This document shows positions 1 through 8,419 of a DNA stretch of 64,000 nucleotides, piece after piece. Made by a program: the position numbers and the translations under genes. Source of the DNA: Ideonella sp. MAG2 (GTDB taxonomy: Bacteria > Pseudomonadota > Gammaproteobacteria > Burkholderiales > Burkholderiaceae_C); contig PTEU01000001.1 of NCBI GenBank assembly GCA_004359425.1, positions 879,465 through 943,464 on the forward strand, in the 5' to 3' direction. Positions within the stretch are counted from its first letter, which is position 1. Each line of letters starts with the position of its first letter. The notes under the pieces are model-generated. The model searched no databases. It was not told where the DNA came from and was given only the letters and a program-made list of their open reading frames with translations.

Positions 1-1918
1 ATCCATGCGTCTGCATCAGCCCCCGTGCTGCGTCGCGTTCTTTGGCGGCGATGCGCAGATAAAGCTGAGACAGGGCAATGTGCGTGCGCGCCCGTTGGGC
101 GGGGGGGCGGGGCAGGGCCAACTCGGCTCGCAGGGCTTCAATCTTGGCAAACTCTCCGGGGTGGGCGGAAGTTTCGATGGGGAGCAGGTGGTGGACGGCG
201 GTTTGGGGGTTCAGCGTGGTTTGCTTCAGGGTTTGGGCTTTGGCTTCCTGTTGAGTGAGTCCCAAACGAGCGGCAAGTTCGCGTGACTGTTCCGCGTATT
301 GGTCGCCCATACGTTCATCTTCAATCTCGCCATGCTGCTTCAGGCGAAGAAAGTGAACCTCTGCGAGATTCATCAAACCCGTGAGTTGGTGCCGCGCTAG
401 GCCAAACTGTTGGCTGATGCGCACAACGTGAGTCAAATTCGAAACTGCGGAGTCCAAGTCTCCAAGAGTCATGTCAGCTACCGCCAGACCGACGTAAGCG
501 CTGACCAAAGCTTCGGGCCGAACACTGAAAGACTGGGCCATTTTCAGAACTTGCACGCAAGTCTCGCGCGCCTCATTAGCTTTTCCTGAGTGAGCTAGTA
601 GCTGCCCCAGATTGTTCTTTGAATCAAGTACCTCCCGCAGGTCGCCAGCCCTTTCGTAAAGCACAAGTGCCTGTTGCCGGAAGCGGAGTGCTTCATTCAA
701 CTGATCGTTGCACCGAGCGGCTTCAGCTTGGGCCTTGAGGAGCATGCCTTGCGCGTCCAAACTCAACTGTTCGCATTCCCTAGCTGCAATCAATGCACTT
801 TTCAACAGAGAGAGTGCTTGAGGATTGTTGCATCTCAATTGCACAAAGGCCAACAAGGCCAGGACCAATACGTAGGCGCTTTGCACGCGTGCTTGCCCAT
901 GGCTGGGAACAAGGCTTGACGCAGTTTGTAGCTGCTGAGAAGCCGCTTCCAAGTGGATCACCGCTTGTTCGGGGTCCCGGGCGTTATAGAAGAGTCCCAA
1001 TCCGTACAGTGCTTCGGCGATGTGCAAGGCTCTCAATTCCGAAGTGATGGATTCGGCGGTCCGCAATGCCAGCCCAAGGAGCTCACTCTCCGCATTGGTG
1101 TCCCCTAGGCAGCGCCACATCACACTTTCACTGAGAGCGAGGTCAACTTTGTTGCTTGGACCCATAACGGCCCGTCTCAGCGTTTGACTCAAGGCTTTGT
1201 ACTCTAAGCTGGAGGCCAGCTCCAATGCGCGCCTTTTCAGCAACTCGGCCAGCACATCCCATTGTTTGGCGCGGCAAAGGTGCCAAGCCGCATCCATCGC
1301 ATGGCCGTGTCGCGCCAGGCTTTGAGCGCATTCACCGTGCCAACGGGAGGGCATCTCGCGCAGGCGGGTTGCGGCGGCAAGCTCGCGGAGAGCCCAACGG
1401 CGATCGGCGTCAAGTTGTGCGGCGACCAAGGAGTCCACCATCTGACGCCGTCCTTTGTCGACATACCGATACGTCGTACTGGTACCAACTACCCAGAGTC
1501 CGCTGAGCGTTTCCAAAGCGTTTTCGCCCGAACTTCGCCGGTAATGCTTTGGCAACTCAGGCACCACCAAGAGGCTTGAGGTGGCTGCGACGGCTAGCAA
1601 TGGTCTCCAGGCTGTTTGTTCTATCCAGGCGGTGTCCGGAATTTGGCCGAGGCCAAGGGCCATTTGATGGTCAGGCCTCACCAGCCCACAGGTCCATTGC
1701 AGCAGCACCTTCACAGCCTCCGGCCAACGCTCGGCCTGAGTCACCTGGTCCCCCCAGGTTCCCCAAATAGGGCCGAGCCATTGCTGCTCTAAGCGCCGCC
1801 TTAACCTCGGCCAGCGTCCGGCGGGCCAGGTTGGCACTCCGCCTTGGCGCAGGCCATCTAAGGCTTGATCCAAAAGCACAGACCAAGCTGCATGGGGAAG
1901 GTGTTGGCTCAGCGGCAT
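1..1918 (-). CDS. TPR-rich AfsR/MalT-like regulatory protein, partial (3' end beyond the window)
   Basis: The reading frame is open on the minus strand from ATG 1918 to the left edge (about 639 codons, no stop). Around residues 140-250 it has the layout seen after the ATPase domain of MalT/AfsR-type STAND regulators: a winged-helix-like segment with GLWVVGTSTTYRYVDKG, then helical hairpins such as ARHGHAMDAAWHLCRAKQWD. The remainder is tetratricopeptide-like helical pairs (for example SAYVGLAVADMTLGDLDSAV). No P-loop or NB-ARC domain is visible. A stop lies 13 bases upstream of the chosen ATG and no ribosome site is clear, so the N-terminal half may have been lost or frameshifted. Another frame upstream (to 2051) reads HRPAHVQLLVNTPR, which could be a remnant. 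It is divergent from the protease at 2087. A role as a signal-sensing transcription factor is inferred from family architecture; the target is unknown. Confidence 0.6.
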   Translation of the reverse strand, partial: MPLSQHLPHAAWSVLLDQALDGLRQGGVPTWPAGRWPRLRRRLEQQWLGPIWGTWGDQVTQAERWPEAVKVLLQWTCGLVRPDHQMALGLGQIPDTAWIEQTAWRPLLAVAATSSLLVVPELPKHYRRSSGENALETLSGLWVVGTSTTYRYVDKGRRQMVDSLVAAQLDADRRWALRELAAATRLREMPSRWHGECAQSLARHGHAMDAAWHLCRAKQWDVLAELLKRRALELASSLEYKALSQTLRRAVMGPSNKVDLALSESVMWRCLGDTNAESELLGLALRTAESITSELRALHIAEALYGLGLFYNARDPEQAVIHLEAASQQLQTASSLVPSHGQARVQSAYVLVLALLAFVQLRCNNPQALSLLKSALIAARECEQLSLDAQGMLLKAQAEAARCNDQLNEALRFRQQALVLYERAGDLREVLDSKNNLGQLLAHSGKANEARETCVQVLKMAQSFSVRPEALVSAYVGLAVADMTLGDLDSAVSNLTHVVRISQQFGLARHQLTGLMNLAEVHFLRLKQHGEIEDERMGDQYAEQSRELAARLGLTQQEAKAQTLKQTTLNPQTAVHHLLPIETSAHPGEFAKIEALRAELALPRPPAQRARTHIALSQLYLRIAAKERDAARGLMQTHG

Positions 1919-2086
1919 ACCGTGGTGTGTTTACAAGAAGTTGCACATGGGCCGGTCGGTGAGCCAGATTGATCGTCTGCCCTTCGTCTACGCCATTCAG
2001 CAATAGGCCCGAAAACTGTGAGTTTGTTTGCGAGGCGTGGCGCTCTAGCATACGTCACCCTCACATTTTCACAGGAGCTGTTACTG
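1919..2086. promoter_or_regulatory. Divergent intergenic region between TPR regulator and protease
   Basis: This 168-base spacer separates two outward-facing genes, so it should hold the protease promoter and perhaps the regulator's promoter. AGGAG at 2073-2077 stands 9 bases before ATG 2087 and decides the protease start. No convincing -35/-10 pair was recognised. Confidence 0.35.
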
Positions 2087-3775
2087 ATGCAAACCTTTAG
2101 ACCCCTTCCCGTGCCACTGCAAGCACGAAACAGCGTGTTGGCCGTCTACGTGCCTTTTGGCTCTGACGAGACCTTGAGCAACTTTCCGGAGGGCAAGACC
2201 CTTGCCCTCGAAGACCACCCCCTCATTGACGCCTGGCGGCAGGTGGCCAAGGCGGGCACGCCGGTGATGGCTCTGGTGGACAGGGTGGGTGCCGACAGCT
2301 ACTTGGTGGACATCCCCGCCGAACAGCCCGAGGCCATGACCTTGCGCAGCCTGTGGAAGCTGGACATGCGTGATGGCCGCACGCTCAGCAACTTTCTGGT
2401 TCAGGTGCACGAAGCACACCCCAAAGCCCAACTGGTGCTGGGTTTGGAGGGCCATGGCGCGGGCTATCTTCCCGAATTGGACGCTCGGAGGCTGACTTGG
2501 CAGGCCGTTTGCCAGGGCAGCGCACAGCGTTGGAGTATCGGAGACCAGACGGCCAGGCCATTTCATAACGCCGGAGACGACTCTCCTGGGGCACCTGTTC
2601 TCTGGGAGGTTGCACCCTACGTCCCCGGCGGCAACCCCCTCACCCCCATCAATCACCAGCCGATGCCTACCCACACCCTGGGCCAGGCGCTGAAGTCGGC
2701 GCAGCAGCAGGGGGTGCCCAAGCTGGCGGCCATTTATTTCGACAACTGCTTCAACATGTCGGCCGAGCTGCTGCACACGGTGGCGCCGTATGCCCATGCG
2801 GCTGGGGGCTTTTGCAATTACAACTTCTTCACGGCGGGGCAGGCTTATGCGCTGGCCTTCCAGAAGCTGGCGGATGCGGGCCGTGCCACGCCGTTGGAGC
2901 TGGCTCAGTGGCTGACGGACGCCAACCATGCCATCTTGGCCGACAAGGGTGGCCACCCCACGGTGGGCGGGGCGCTGGCGCTGGAGCGCATGGCGGGCAT
3001 CAAAGAGGGGCTGCATGTGCTCTCGGGCAAGCTATTGGACGCCATGGCCAGCAGCCCCAACCGGGCCGATACGGTGGCCAGCATCCAAAAAGCCATTTAT
3101 GAGGCCCAGCAGTACGACACCCTGTTCCCCATGGCGTTGGAAGCGCCAGACCAGTTGACCGACCTGTACAGCCTGGCAGCGCAGTTGGCCGGGCCCATCA
3201 TGGCGGGCTACCCCAGCGTGCAAGACGCGGCGGCCACGCTGGCCAGCATGCTCACGGACATCAAGCGCTATGGCGACAAGGGCATGCCCTGGATGGCCGA
3301 TGAGCCGGCCGAGGGCCAATATGTGTGGGACTTCACCGAGCCCACGCTGGCCATGAACATCTTTTTGCCGGACCCGCTGCGTGAGGGCCAGTGGGACTGG
3401 CGCTCCAACTACTACATCGACACCGACCCCCAGCCCTTTCCTCTGCTGGACGCCAATGGCGACCCGCAAAAAGACGCCAACGGCCAGCCCATCCTGCTGC
3501 CTCCGGCGCAGACAGGGGTGATCGACTTCCTCAAGGGCAATAACTGGATCGAGTTCTTGAAGGAGTACCACCGCGAGACCAAGTTCAAGAGCTTCTTCGT
3601 GGGCAAGATCCCGCAATTGCCGGTGCAGAACCCGAACTATGTGGCCCCGCAAGCCAAGGGCGAGGAGGCTTGCTATTGCCGTATGCCACGCCGCCCCTGG
3701 CCGCTGACACATGTGGCCAAGGAGATGTTGGCTGCCGTGCGCGAGCAGGCCAGCAAGATGATGAAGTCCGAATAG
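2087..3775 (+). CDS. Clostripain-like (peptidase C11-type) cysteine protease
   Basis: Predicted 562-residue protein of clan CD, the caspase/clostripain fold. The His-containing motif LGLEGHGAGY (His about residue 123) and the Cys-containing motif IYFDNCFNMS (Cys about residue 221) match the catalytic dyad pattern of C11 peptidases, where a His-Gly after a hydrophobic strand is followed by D-x-C after the next strand. No signal peptide or membrane segment is seen, so a cytoplasmic location is likely. The ATG at 2087 was chosen over an upstream in-frame start because AGGAG lies 9 bases before it. A strong terminator follows at 3873. It is divergent from the TPR regulator. Substrate is unknown; cleavage after Arg/Lys, usual for C11, is only an inference. 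The region after residue 225 shows no second recognised domain. Confidence 0.7.
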   Translation: MQTFRPLPVPLQARNSVLAVYVPFGSDETLSNFPEGKTLALEDHPLIDAWRQVAKAGTPVMALVDRVGADSYLVDIPAEQPEAMTLRSLWKLDMRDGRTLSNFLVQVHEAHPKAQLVLGLEGHGAGYLPELDARRLTWQAVCQGSAQRWSIGDQTARPFHNAGDDSPGAPVLWEVAPYVPGGNPLTPINHQPMPTHTLGQALKSAQQQGVPKLAAIYFDNCFNMSAELLHTVAPYAHAAGGFCNYNFFTAGQAYALAFQKLADAGRATPLELAQWLTDANHAILADKGGHPTVGGALALERMAGIKEGLHVLSGKLLDAMASSPNRADTVASIQKAIYEAQQYDTLFPMALEAPDQLTDLYSLAAQLAGPIMAGYPSVQDAAATLASMLTDIKRYGDKGMPWMADEPAEGQYVWDFTEPTLAMNIFLPDPLREGQWDWRSNYYIDTDPQPFPLLDANGDPQKDANGQPILLPPAQTGVIDFLKGNNWIEFLKEYHRETKFKSFFVGKIPQLPVQNPNYVAPQAKGEEACYCRMPRRPWPLTHVAKEMLAAVREQASKMMKSE

Positions 3776-3872
3776 GCTTGGGGCTAATTTCCTCACAACA
3801 ACGACGCTGTCACACGCTGTTCACGAAAGTGCTTTAGCTTTCGGCTCAGCCCTTAGGCCAAGCTTGGTCCAG

Positions 3873-3904
3873 ACCCCTCAGGGCATGCCCTCAGGGGTTT
3901 TTTT
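3873..3904 (+). terminator. Rho-independent terminator after the protease
   Basis: The stem pairs ACCCCT with AGGGGT and, inside a single mismatch, AGGGC with GCCCT, and is followed by seven T residues. It ends transcription of the protease gene about 100 bases upstream. Confidence 0.85.
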
Positions 3905-4243
3905 CTGCGCGCTGCTCAGAGGGGGCAGGTAGGCCCAGGGCTTGGCGGCCTTGGCTCAGTGTTTTCCATACCCCGCCTCCTATCAATGGGGGAAAAAAAG
4001 GGGGGGTGTCGGCCTGGCGTCACACCCGTATGGGGGAAGGCTCTTGTGGGGTGAGGGGTATCGTCTGATGATCGAATCTCTACCGCTTGATTCAGGCACT
4101 TCTTCACGCGTTTTGTTGCGAGGAGATCGGCGGTTCAATGCGTTCCGTGACGAGTTCACTGGCTTTTGTAGCTTGGCTCTTCACACCAAGGAACACCGCG
4201 CCACAGCGCAGTGCCTGAACACACTGGAGAGGATGTCAACACC
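3905..4243. other. Gene-free stretch upstream of small unknown gene
   Basis: About 340 bases with no convincing coding potential. It holds homopolymer runs (A7 and G7 near 3990-4006). The ribosome site GGAGAGG at 4226-4232 serves the next gene. A promoter is expected here but none was clear. Confidence 0.4.
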
Positions 4244-4597
4244 ATGGCCACTTTGCCCGAACAACTCCGCGCCGAACAAGCGCGTTGCATTCGTCTGATG
4301 CAAGACTTTGACCACATTGGTTCCGCCGGGGCCTTTGCCCGTGCACTGATCTCAGAGGCCGTGCGTGCCGCTGACGATGCGTTGCACCTGGGCAACCCCG
4401 AGGCGATGAACAAGTCGCTGGAGAGCCTGCGTCGGTTTCAGCCTGTGCTGCCCGACCAACCCCGCCTTGGCGCTGCGCCGCGCGGCTTTAACGGCTACCG
4501 GCCACCGGTGGCACCGGTGTGGCAGGTGGCCTCGCCCGCCTGGCAAGTAGCCCCCATGCGGGAGCAGTTTTTTACCTGGACGCAGCGCGTTGCCTGA
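4244..4597 (+). CDS. Small protein of unknown function
   Basis: This 117-residue soluble protein is not recognised. It is largely helical in its first 70 residues (LRAEQARCIRLMQDFDHIG, then a second amphipathic helix) and ends in a Pro/Val/Gln-rich tail with a short repeat (WQVASPAWQVAP). The start was set at ATG 4244 because GGAGAGG precedes it by 11 bases. A second small gene follows 47 bases downstream on the same strand, so the two probably form one transcript. Confidence 0.55.
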   Translation: MATLPEQLRAEQARCIRLMQDFDHIGSAGAFARALISEAVRAADDALHLGNPEAMNKSLESLRRFQPVLPDQPRLGAAPRGFNGYRPPVAPVWQVASPAWQVAPMREQFFTWTQRVA

Positions 4598-4644
4598 CGC
4601 CCGATCAAGAACCCCGAAGGTCTTTTGAAGTGGAGGAATAGAAC

Positions 4645-4851
4645 ATGAAAGTCACCATCGACACCCAAGACCCCAGCACCTGGCCGCGCGGCCACAGCGA
4701 GATGGCGGTGTGGCACCCCGGCGAGCTGGACGACGCCGACGGTGCCCTAGAGCGCCTTGAAGCAGGCAGCATGGGCTTGGTACGCCGCGTGTTGCTGCTG
4801 GCGGTGGGCGTGCTGGTACTGGGCAGCGCCTGGCCTTGGTTGGGTGCCTGA
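4645..4851 (+). CDS. Small tail-anchored membrane protein of unknown function
   Basis: This 68-residue protein has an acidic soluble part followed by a single C-terminal hydrophobic segment (VLLLAVGVLVLGSAWPWLG, about residues 48-67) with almost nothing after it, so tail anchoring in the inner membrane with the N-terminus in the cytoplasm is likely. A good ribosome site (GGAGG) precedes the ATG. It follows the unknown gene at 4244 and may act with it. No family was recognised. Confidence 0.55.
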   Translation: MKVTIDTQDPSTWPRGHSEMAVWHPGELDDADGALERLEAGSMGLVRRVLLLAVGVLVLGSAWPWLGA

Positions 4852-5008
4852 TGCTCTGTTGGGGCTGAGCTTGTTGAAGCCCATTGACAAACTCATGGCG
4901 CACGGTTCGCACATCAATGGGCCGCATCCATAGGCCCGCGCCTGGGTGAGCATGGCGCTTCGTACAATCGCAGCATCCAACTTGCTGCAACACTGCGGCT
5001 CACCCACC

Positions 5009-6241
5009 ATGCCCGTCAACTACACCACCCCCGCCCCTGAACAACTCTTGCCCGTGCCGGGCGTGCGCCTGGGCGTGGCCGAGGCGGGGGTGCGCAAGGC
5101 CAAGCGCAAAGACTTGGTGGTGATGGCGCTGGACGAAGGCACGGCGGTGGCTGGTGTCTTCACCCGCAACCGCTTTTGCGCAGCGCCTGTGCAGGTCTGC
5201 CGTGAGCACCTGGCCGCAGGCCCCACGGCCATTCGCGCCATCGTCATCAACACCGGCAATGCCAATGCGGGCACTGGGGCCGACGGCCTGGCCCGCGCCC
5301 GCAGCACCTGCGAGGCTCTGGCCGCCCACATGGGCTTGACGGCGGCGCAAGTGCTGCCGTTTTCCACCGGTGTGATCATGGAGACCTTGCCGGTGGAGCG
5401 CATTGCGGCAGGCCTGCCTGCCGCGCTGGCAGACCTAGCCCCCGCCCACTGGGCCCGCGCGGCCGAGGGCATCATGACCACCGACACCTGCCCCAAGGCG
5501 GCGTCGCGTCAGGTGCAGATTGGCGGCAAGACGGTCACCATCACCGGCATCTCCAAGGGCGCGGGCATGATCCGTCCCAATATGGCCACCATGCTGGGCT
5601 TTGTGGCCACCGACGCGGTGCTGGCACCGGAGCTTTTGCAGCCCTTGGTGACGAACGCCGCCAACGCCTCGTTCAACCGCATCACCATTGATGGCGACAC
5701 GTCCACCAACGATTCCTTCATTTTGATGGCCACGGGCCAAGCCGGGCACGATCGCATCACCTCACTGGCCAGCGCTGAAGGCCAGGCCCTGCAGGCGGCG
5801 GTGTCGGCCGTGGCGGCCGAGTTGGCCCAAGCCATCGTGCGGGACGGCGAGGGTGCCACCAAGTTCATCAGCGTGAAGATCGAAGGCGGCAAGACCGAGG
5901 CCGAGTGCCTGCAAGCCGCCTATGCCGTGGCGCATTCGCCCTTGGTAAAAACCGCCTTCTTTGCCAGCGACCCCAACTTGGGCCGCATCTTGGCCGCAGT
6001 GGGCTACGCCGGCATTGAAGACCTGGACCAGGGCTTGATCGACCTGTATTTGGACGATGTACACATCGTCACGCGCGGCGGCCGCCGCCCCGAGTATCGC
6101 GAGGAAGACGGTGCGCGGGTGATGAAGCAGGCTGAGATCACCGTGCGGGTGAACCTGAACCGTGGTTCAGCCCAGGCCACGGTGTGGACCTGCGATTTCT
6201 CTTACGACTACGTGCGCATCAACGCGGATTACCGCTCTTGA
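5009..6241 (+). CDS. argJ: Bifunctional ornithine acetyltransferase / N-acetylglutamate synthase ArgJ
   Basis: This 410-residue enzyme of arginine synthesis moves the acetyl group from N-acetylornithine to glutamate and in many bacteria also uses acetyl-CoA. The family signature is clear: [16 protein letters not shown] contains the Ala-Thr bond at which the precursor cleaves itself into alpha and beta chains, the Thr becoming the nucleophile. [16 protein letters not shown] follows as expected. ATG 5009 was preferred to an upstream in-frame start because the family begins about here (MPVNYTTP, then the conserved [14 protein letters not shown]). A TACAAT hexamer at 4963-4968 is a plausible -10 element. 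The length is normal and the cytoplasmic enzyme looks intact. Confidence 0.95.
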   Translation: MPVNYTTPAPEQLLPVPGVRLGVAEAGVRKAKRKDLVVMALDEGTAVAGVFTRNRFCAAPVQVCREHLAAGPTAIRAIVINTGNANAGTGADGLARARSTCEALAAHMGLTAAQVLPFSTGVIMETLPVERIAAGLPAALADLAPAHWARAAEGIMTTDTCPKAASRQVQIGGKTVTITGISKGAGMIRPNMATMLGFVATDAVLAPELLQPLVTNAANASFNRITIDGDTSTNDSFILMATGQAGHDRITSLASAEGQALQAAVSAVAAELAQAIVRDGEGATKFISVKIEGGKTEAECLQAAYAVAHSPLVKTAFFASDPNLGRILAAVGYAGIEDLDQGLIDLYLDDVHIVTRGGRRPEYREEDGARVMKQAEITVRVNLNRGSAQATVWTCDFSYDYVRINADYRS

Positions 6242-6283
6242 TGCGCTATCGCCCCCACGCGCATGGGAGCGTTTGAAACAAAG

Positions 6284-6303
6284 CCGCCCCTTCGATGGGG
6301 CGG
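6284..6303. terminator. Hairpin between convergent argJ and bactofilin operon
   Basis: CCGCCCC and GGGGCGG form a perfect 7-bp stem around TTCGAT between two converging transcripts. The T-tract is poor on the plus side and slightly better on the minus side, so a shared terminator is probable but weak. Confidence 0.5.
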
Positions 6304-6311
6304 TTGGCGTT

Positions 6312-6743
6312 TCAGCGCGAGCCGGTGCCTTCGGCGGTGCGCAGTTCCAGGTCGCCCCGGAACTCGACCTTGCCGCGCAGCTTGGCGCGGGGGTGGATGT
6401 CCAGCAGTGCGTCGTAGAGCGCGTCGCCCAGCAGAGTGGCGGTGCCGGTGATCTCCAGGGTCTTGCGCGCCATCAGCGTGCCGCGCACCTGGCCTTCGAG
6501 CAGGATGTGGTCGGCTTCGATGGTGGTGCTGTCGATCAGGCCGGTGGGGCCGATGTGAACGGTGCCACCAGTGGCAAAGCTGATATTGCCTTTGAGCACG
6601 CCGTCGATCTTGAGGCCCAGGTCCTCGCGCGAGCTGAAGTTGCCTTCAAACACCGCACCTTCAGCGATCAGGCTGGAGATGTTGTTGAGTTGCTCGGCCG
6701 GCACCAGGCGGGCAGGGGGCCGATGGTTGTCATGGTTACTCAC
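6312..6743 (-). CDS. Bactofilin-family protein (third in operon)
   Basis: This 143-residue protein is built almost wholly of the short beta-helix repeats of bactofilins (DUF583), for example EGAVFEGNFSSREDLGLKIDG and GTVHIGPTGLIDSTTIEA. Bactofilins polymerise without nucleotide into filaments that organise cell-envelope processes. A short disordered N-terminus precedes the core. GTG 6743 was chosen because AGGAG lies about 8 bases upstream; this overlaps the preceding gene by 8 bases and indicates translational coupling. It is the last gene of a leftward operon with two other bactofilins and a Pro-rich membrane protein. Confidence 0.8.
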   Translation of the reverse strand: MSNHDNHRPPARLVPAEQLNNISSLIAEGAVFEGNFSSREDLGLKIDGVLKGNISFATGGTVHIGPTGLIDSTTIEADHILLEGQVRGTLMARKTLEITGTATLLGDALYDALLDIHPRAKLRGKVEFRGDLELRTAEGTGSR

Positions 6744-7290
6744 GGGAGTCTCTCCTGTTATTAACGCTGGGTTCCGCCGGTTGGGGCGGTGGTGATTTTG
6801 CCCGAGTTGGGCGTGGTCTCGGTGTTTCGACACGGTCATCCAAACGCAAGATCAATGGGGGGCCTGGAGGGAAGTCCAAGGGTGAAACTGCTGTGCTGTG
6901 GCCTGGGGCGGAGGCTGCCACCGCTGCGGGGGCAGGGGCAGGCACCGCTGCAGGCGCGGGGGCGCTAGGCGTGGGTGGGGCCAGGGGCTCTTCAACCGGG
7001 GCTTTGCCCAGGGCGCTGGCGGCGGCGGCACGCACCGAGGCACTGTCGGGTTTGCGCAAAGGGGGCTCTTCTTGGCTGGGCCAAAAAAACCAAGCCAAGG
7101 CGGCTGCCAGGGCAATCCAGACCGGCCAGGCCTTTTCCCAGGCGCGGCCAAGGCCCCACACCGTCCAGCGCCAGGCCAGCCGACGCATGGCCACGCGCTT
7201 GCCTCGCTTTTGGGAGCGAGCCAGTGCCGCGCGGCGCAGCTCTTCAGCCGCCAGGGGTTGGATTGGGGGTCGTTCAGCCCGCGCTGCCAT
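6736..7290 (-). CDS. Single-pass membrane protein with Pro/Ala-rich periplasmic region
   Basis: This 184-residue protein has a basic N-terminal region (about residues 1-60), one membrane helix (PVWIALAAALAWFFWP) and a long Pro/Ala-rich, presumably extended periplasmic tail. It lies between two bactofilin genes and overlaps both (17 and 8 bases), so it probably acts with the filaments as a membrane anchor or a link to the cell wall. That function is inferred from context only. ATG 7290 was chosen; a TTG eight codons upstream is possible. No enzyme motif is seen. Confidence 0.65.
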   Translation of the reverse strand: MAARAERPPIQPLAAEELRRAALARSQKRGKRVAMRRLAWRWTVWGLGRAWEKAWPVWIALAAALAWFFWPSQEEPPLRKPDSASVRAAAASALGKAPVEEPLAPPTPSAPAPAAVPAPAPAAVAASAPGHSTAVSPLDFPPGPPLILRLDDRVETPRPRPTRAKSPPPQPAEPSVNNRRDSRE

Positions 7291-7813
7291 CCGCGTCCGC
7301 GCGCACTCGCTCAAGCTGTGCGTTCAGGTCAGCGCCGTTGACTTGCAGGTGCGTGTAGCGAATGCGCCCCGTCACGCTGGCCGTGCCGTGCAAGGAGACC
7401 TTGCCGCCCGGAGCGTCCAGCAAGCCGTTGGTACGGCCCAGTACCGAGATGTTGCGGGCCGAGATGTCGCCCTCAACCACACCGGTTTCGGTGACGGTGA
7501 CATGGCCGTTGGCGGGGGCGGGTAGGCTGAGTTGCCCGGTGACCTCACCGGCCACCGTGAGCGAGCCCACCACCACGGCCGCGCCAGAGAACTCCATGCC
7601 ACGCGCCAAGGTGGAATGCCGCAAAGCCCCCCCTTGGGAGGCTAAGCCTTGCAATGAAGGGGCCAGTACCGGCACGCGGCCGACCTCGGGCATGGTGTGG
7701 CCCAGCGCTACCTTAGGCGGTGCGTCTTGCAGCTCGCCCGGCTGGGTGCGCTGGTGGTCGTCCATCAGGCCGCCTGCGGCGGTGTCTTCAGGGTCTTGGG
7801 GTAAATCGTTCAC
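7274..7813 (-). CDS. Bactofilin-family protein (second in operon)
   Basis: About 179 residues. The first 75 are low-complexity; the rest is a bactofilin beta-helix (GAAVVVGSLTVAGEVTGQLS and NGHVTVTETGVVEGDIS are typical turns). No ATG fits the position just after the upstream bactofilin, so GTG is used: 7813 has AGGGTG six bases upstream, and GTG 7822 is the alternative. It ends inside the next gene (17-base overlap), showing tight coupling. It probably co-assembles with the flanking bactofilins. Confidence 0.75.
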   Translation of the reverse strand: MNDLPQDPEDTAAGGLMDDHQRTQPGELQDAPPKVALGHTMPEVGRVPVLAPSLQGLASQGGALRHSTLARGMEFSGAAVVVGSLTVAGEVTGQLSLPAPANGHVTVTETGVVEGDISARNISVLGRTNGLLDAPGGKVSLHGTASVTGRIRYTHLQVNGADLNAQLERVRADADGSAG

Positions 7814-7826
7814 GTCAAACACCCTG

Positions 7827-8252
7827 TCAAGGCCGGTTGAGCACCGGCAGGGATTGATTGGAGCGCAAGGTGCGGAAAGGCCCTTGCAGGGTCGCACCAT
7901 CATACATACGCAGCCGGTGCGCCATGATGGTGCCGGTAGAAACACCGGTGCTGGAAACATACACCGTGCCGTGGCATTCCAGAGAGGTGTGCGGGTCGAT
8001 GTCGTCCGTCACCCCACCCAGATGCCCCAGCAGGTAGACATCGCCAAAAACTTTGTACTTGCCGATGAGCTGGCCCGTGGGCCACACCACCAAACGCCCC
8101 GCCACCTCACCACGGCCACTGAGCGAGCCTTGTAGCAACAAGCCCCCTTTGAACATGAGGGGGTCGCCCGAAACCGAGGAGCCCGCGGCCACGCGATTCA
8201 CGATGTTGAGCTTCACTGGGTCAATGACCAGTGTGTCCTGCGATGCATCCAA
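7827..8252 (-). CDS. Bactofilin-family protein (first in operon)
   Basis: This 141-residue protein has bactofilin repeats (DPLMFKGGLLLQGSLSGRGE, GRLVVWPTGQLIGKYKVFGD, GTVYVSSTGVSTGTIMAHRL). It appears to start at TTG 8252, with AGGAC about 8 bases upstream; an in-frame stop at 8268-8270 rules out a much longer N-terminus. It lies about 14 bases before the second bactofilin and 60 bases after a small membrane-protein gene, all facing left. Confidence 0.75.
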   Translation of the reverse strand: MDASQDTLVIDPVKLNIVNRVAAGSSVSGDPLMFKGGLLLQGSLSGRGEVAGRLVVWPTGQLIGKYKVFGDVYLLGHLGGVTDDIDPHTSLECHGTVYVSSTGVSTGTIMAHRLRMYDGATLQGPFRTLRSNQSLPVLNRP

Positions 8253-8289
8253 GGTATGTGTCCTGAGTCAGTCCATCGAAGCTGCGGGG

Positions 8290-8331
8290 GTCAAAAAGGC
8301 CACCAGCGGAGTCAAAAGGGCCACCAGCGGG
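8290..8331. repeat. Tandem repeat, 2 x 21 bp
   Basis: Units 8290-8310 and 8311-8331 share GTCAAAA(A/G)GGCCACCAGCGG and differ at two positions. The duplication falls on the 3' end of the small membrane-peptide gene and copies its final RWWPF-stop codons downstream. Confidence 0.9.
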
Positions 8332-8419
8332 TGGCGGCCACCAGCAGCGCAGACCAGGCCAGCAGCCCGCCCACCACCCAGGCCCGACGCCAATTGCGCA
8401 GGCACGGTGGAATCCATGC
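8312..8419 (-). CDS. 35-residue single-pass membrane peptide upstream of bactofilins
   Basis: ATG 8419 to TGA 8312 encodes 35 residues: a short basic head (VRNWRRA), one membrane helix (WVVGGLLAWSALLVA) and an aromatic end (TRWWPF). Composition and position fit a genuine small inner-membrane protein at the head of the bactofilin operon. No Shine-Dalgarno site is seen. GATAAT on the minus strand (8432-8427) ends 7 bases before the ATG, so translation could be leaderless. A 21-base tandem duplication repeats the last codons and the stop. Function is unknown. Confidence 0.5.
   Translation of the reverse strand, partial: AWIPPCLRNWRRAWVVGGLLAWSALLVAATRWWPF

Noticed and set aside
5..1770. Several plus-strand reading frames of 60-105 codons at the left edge
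   Set aside because: They lie opposite a continuous minus-strand frame with clear TPR periodicity and show no family features or ribosome sites.
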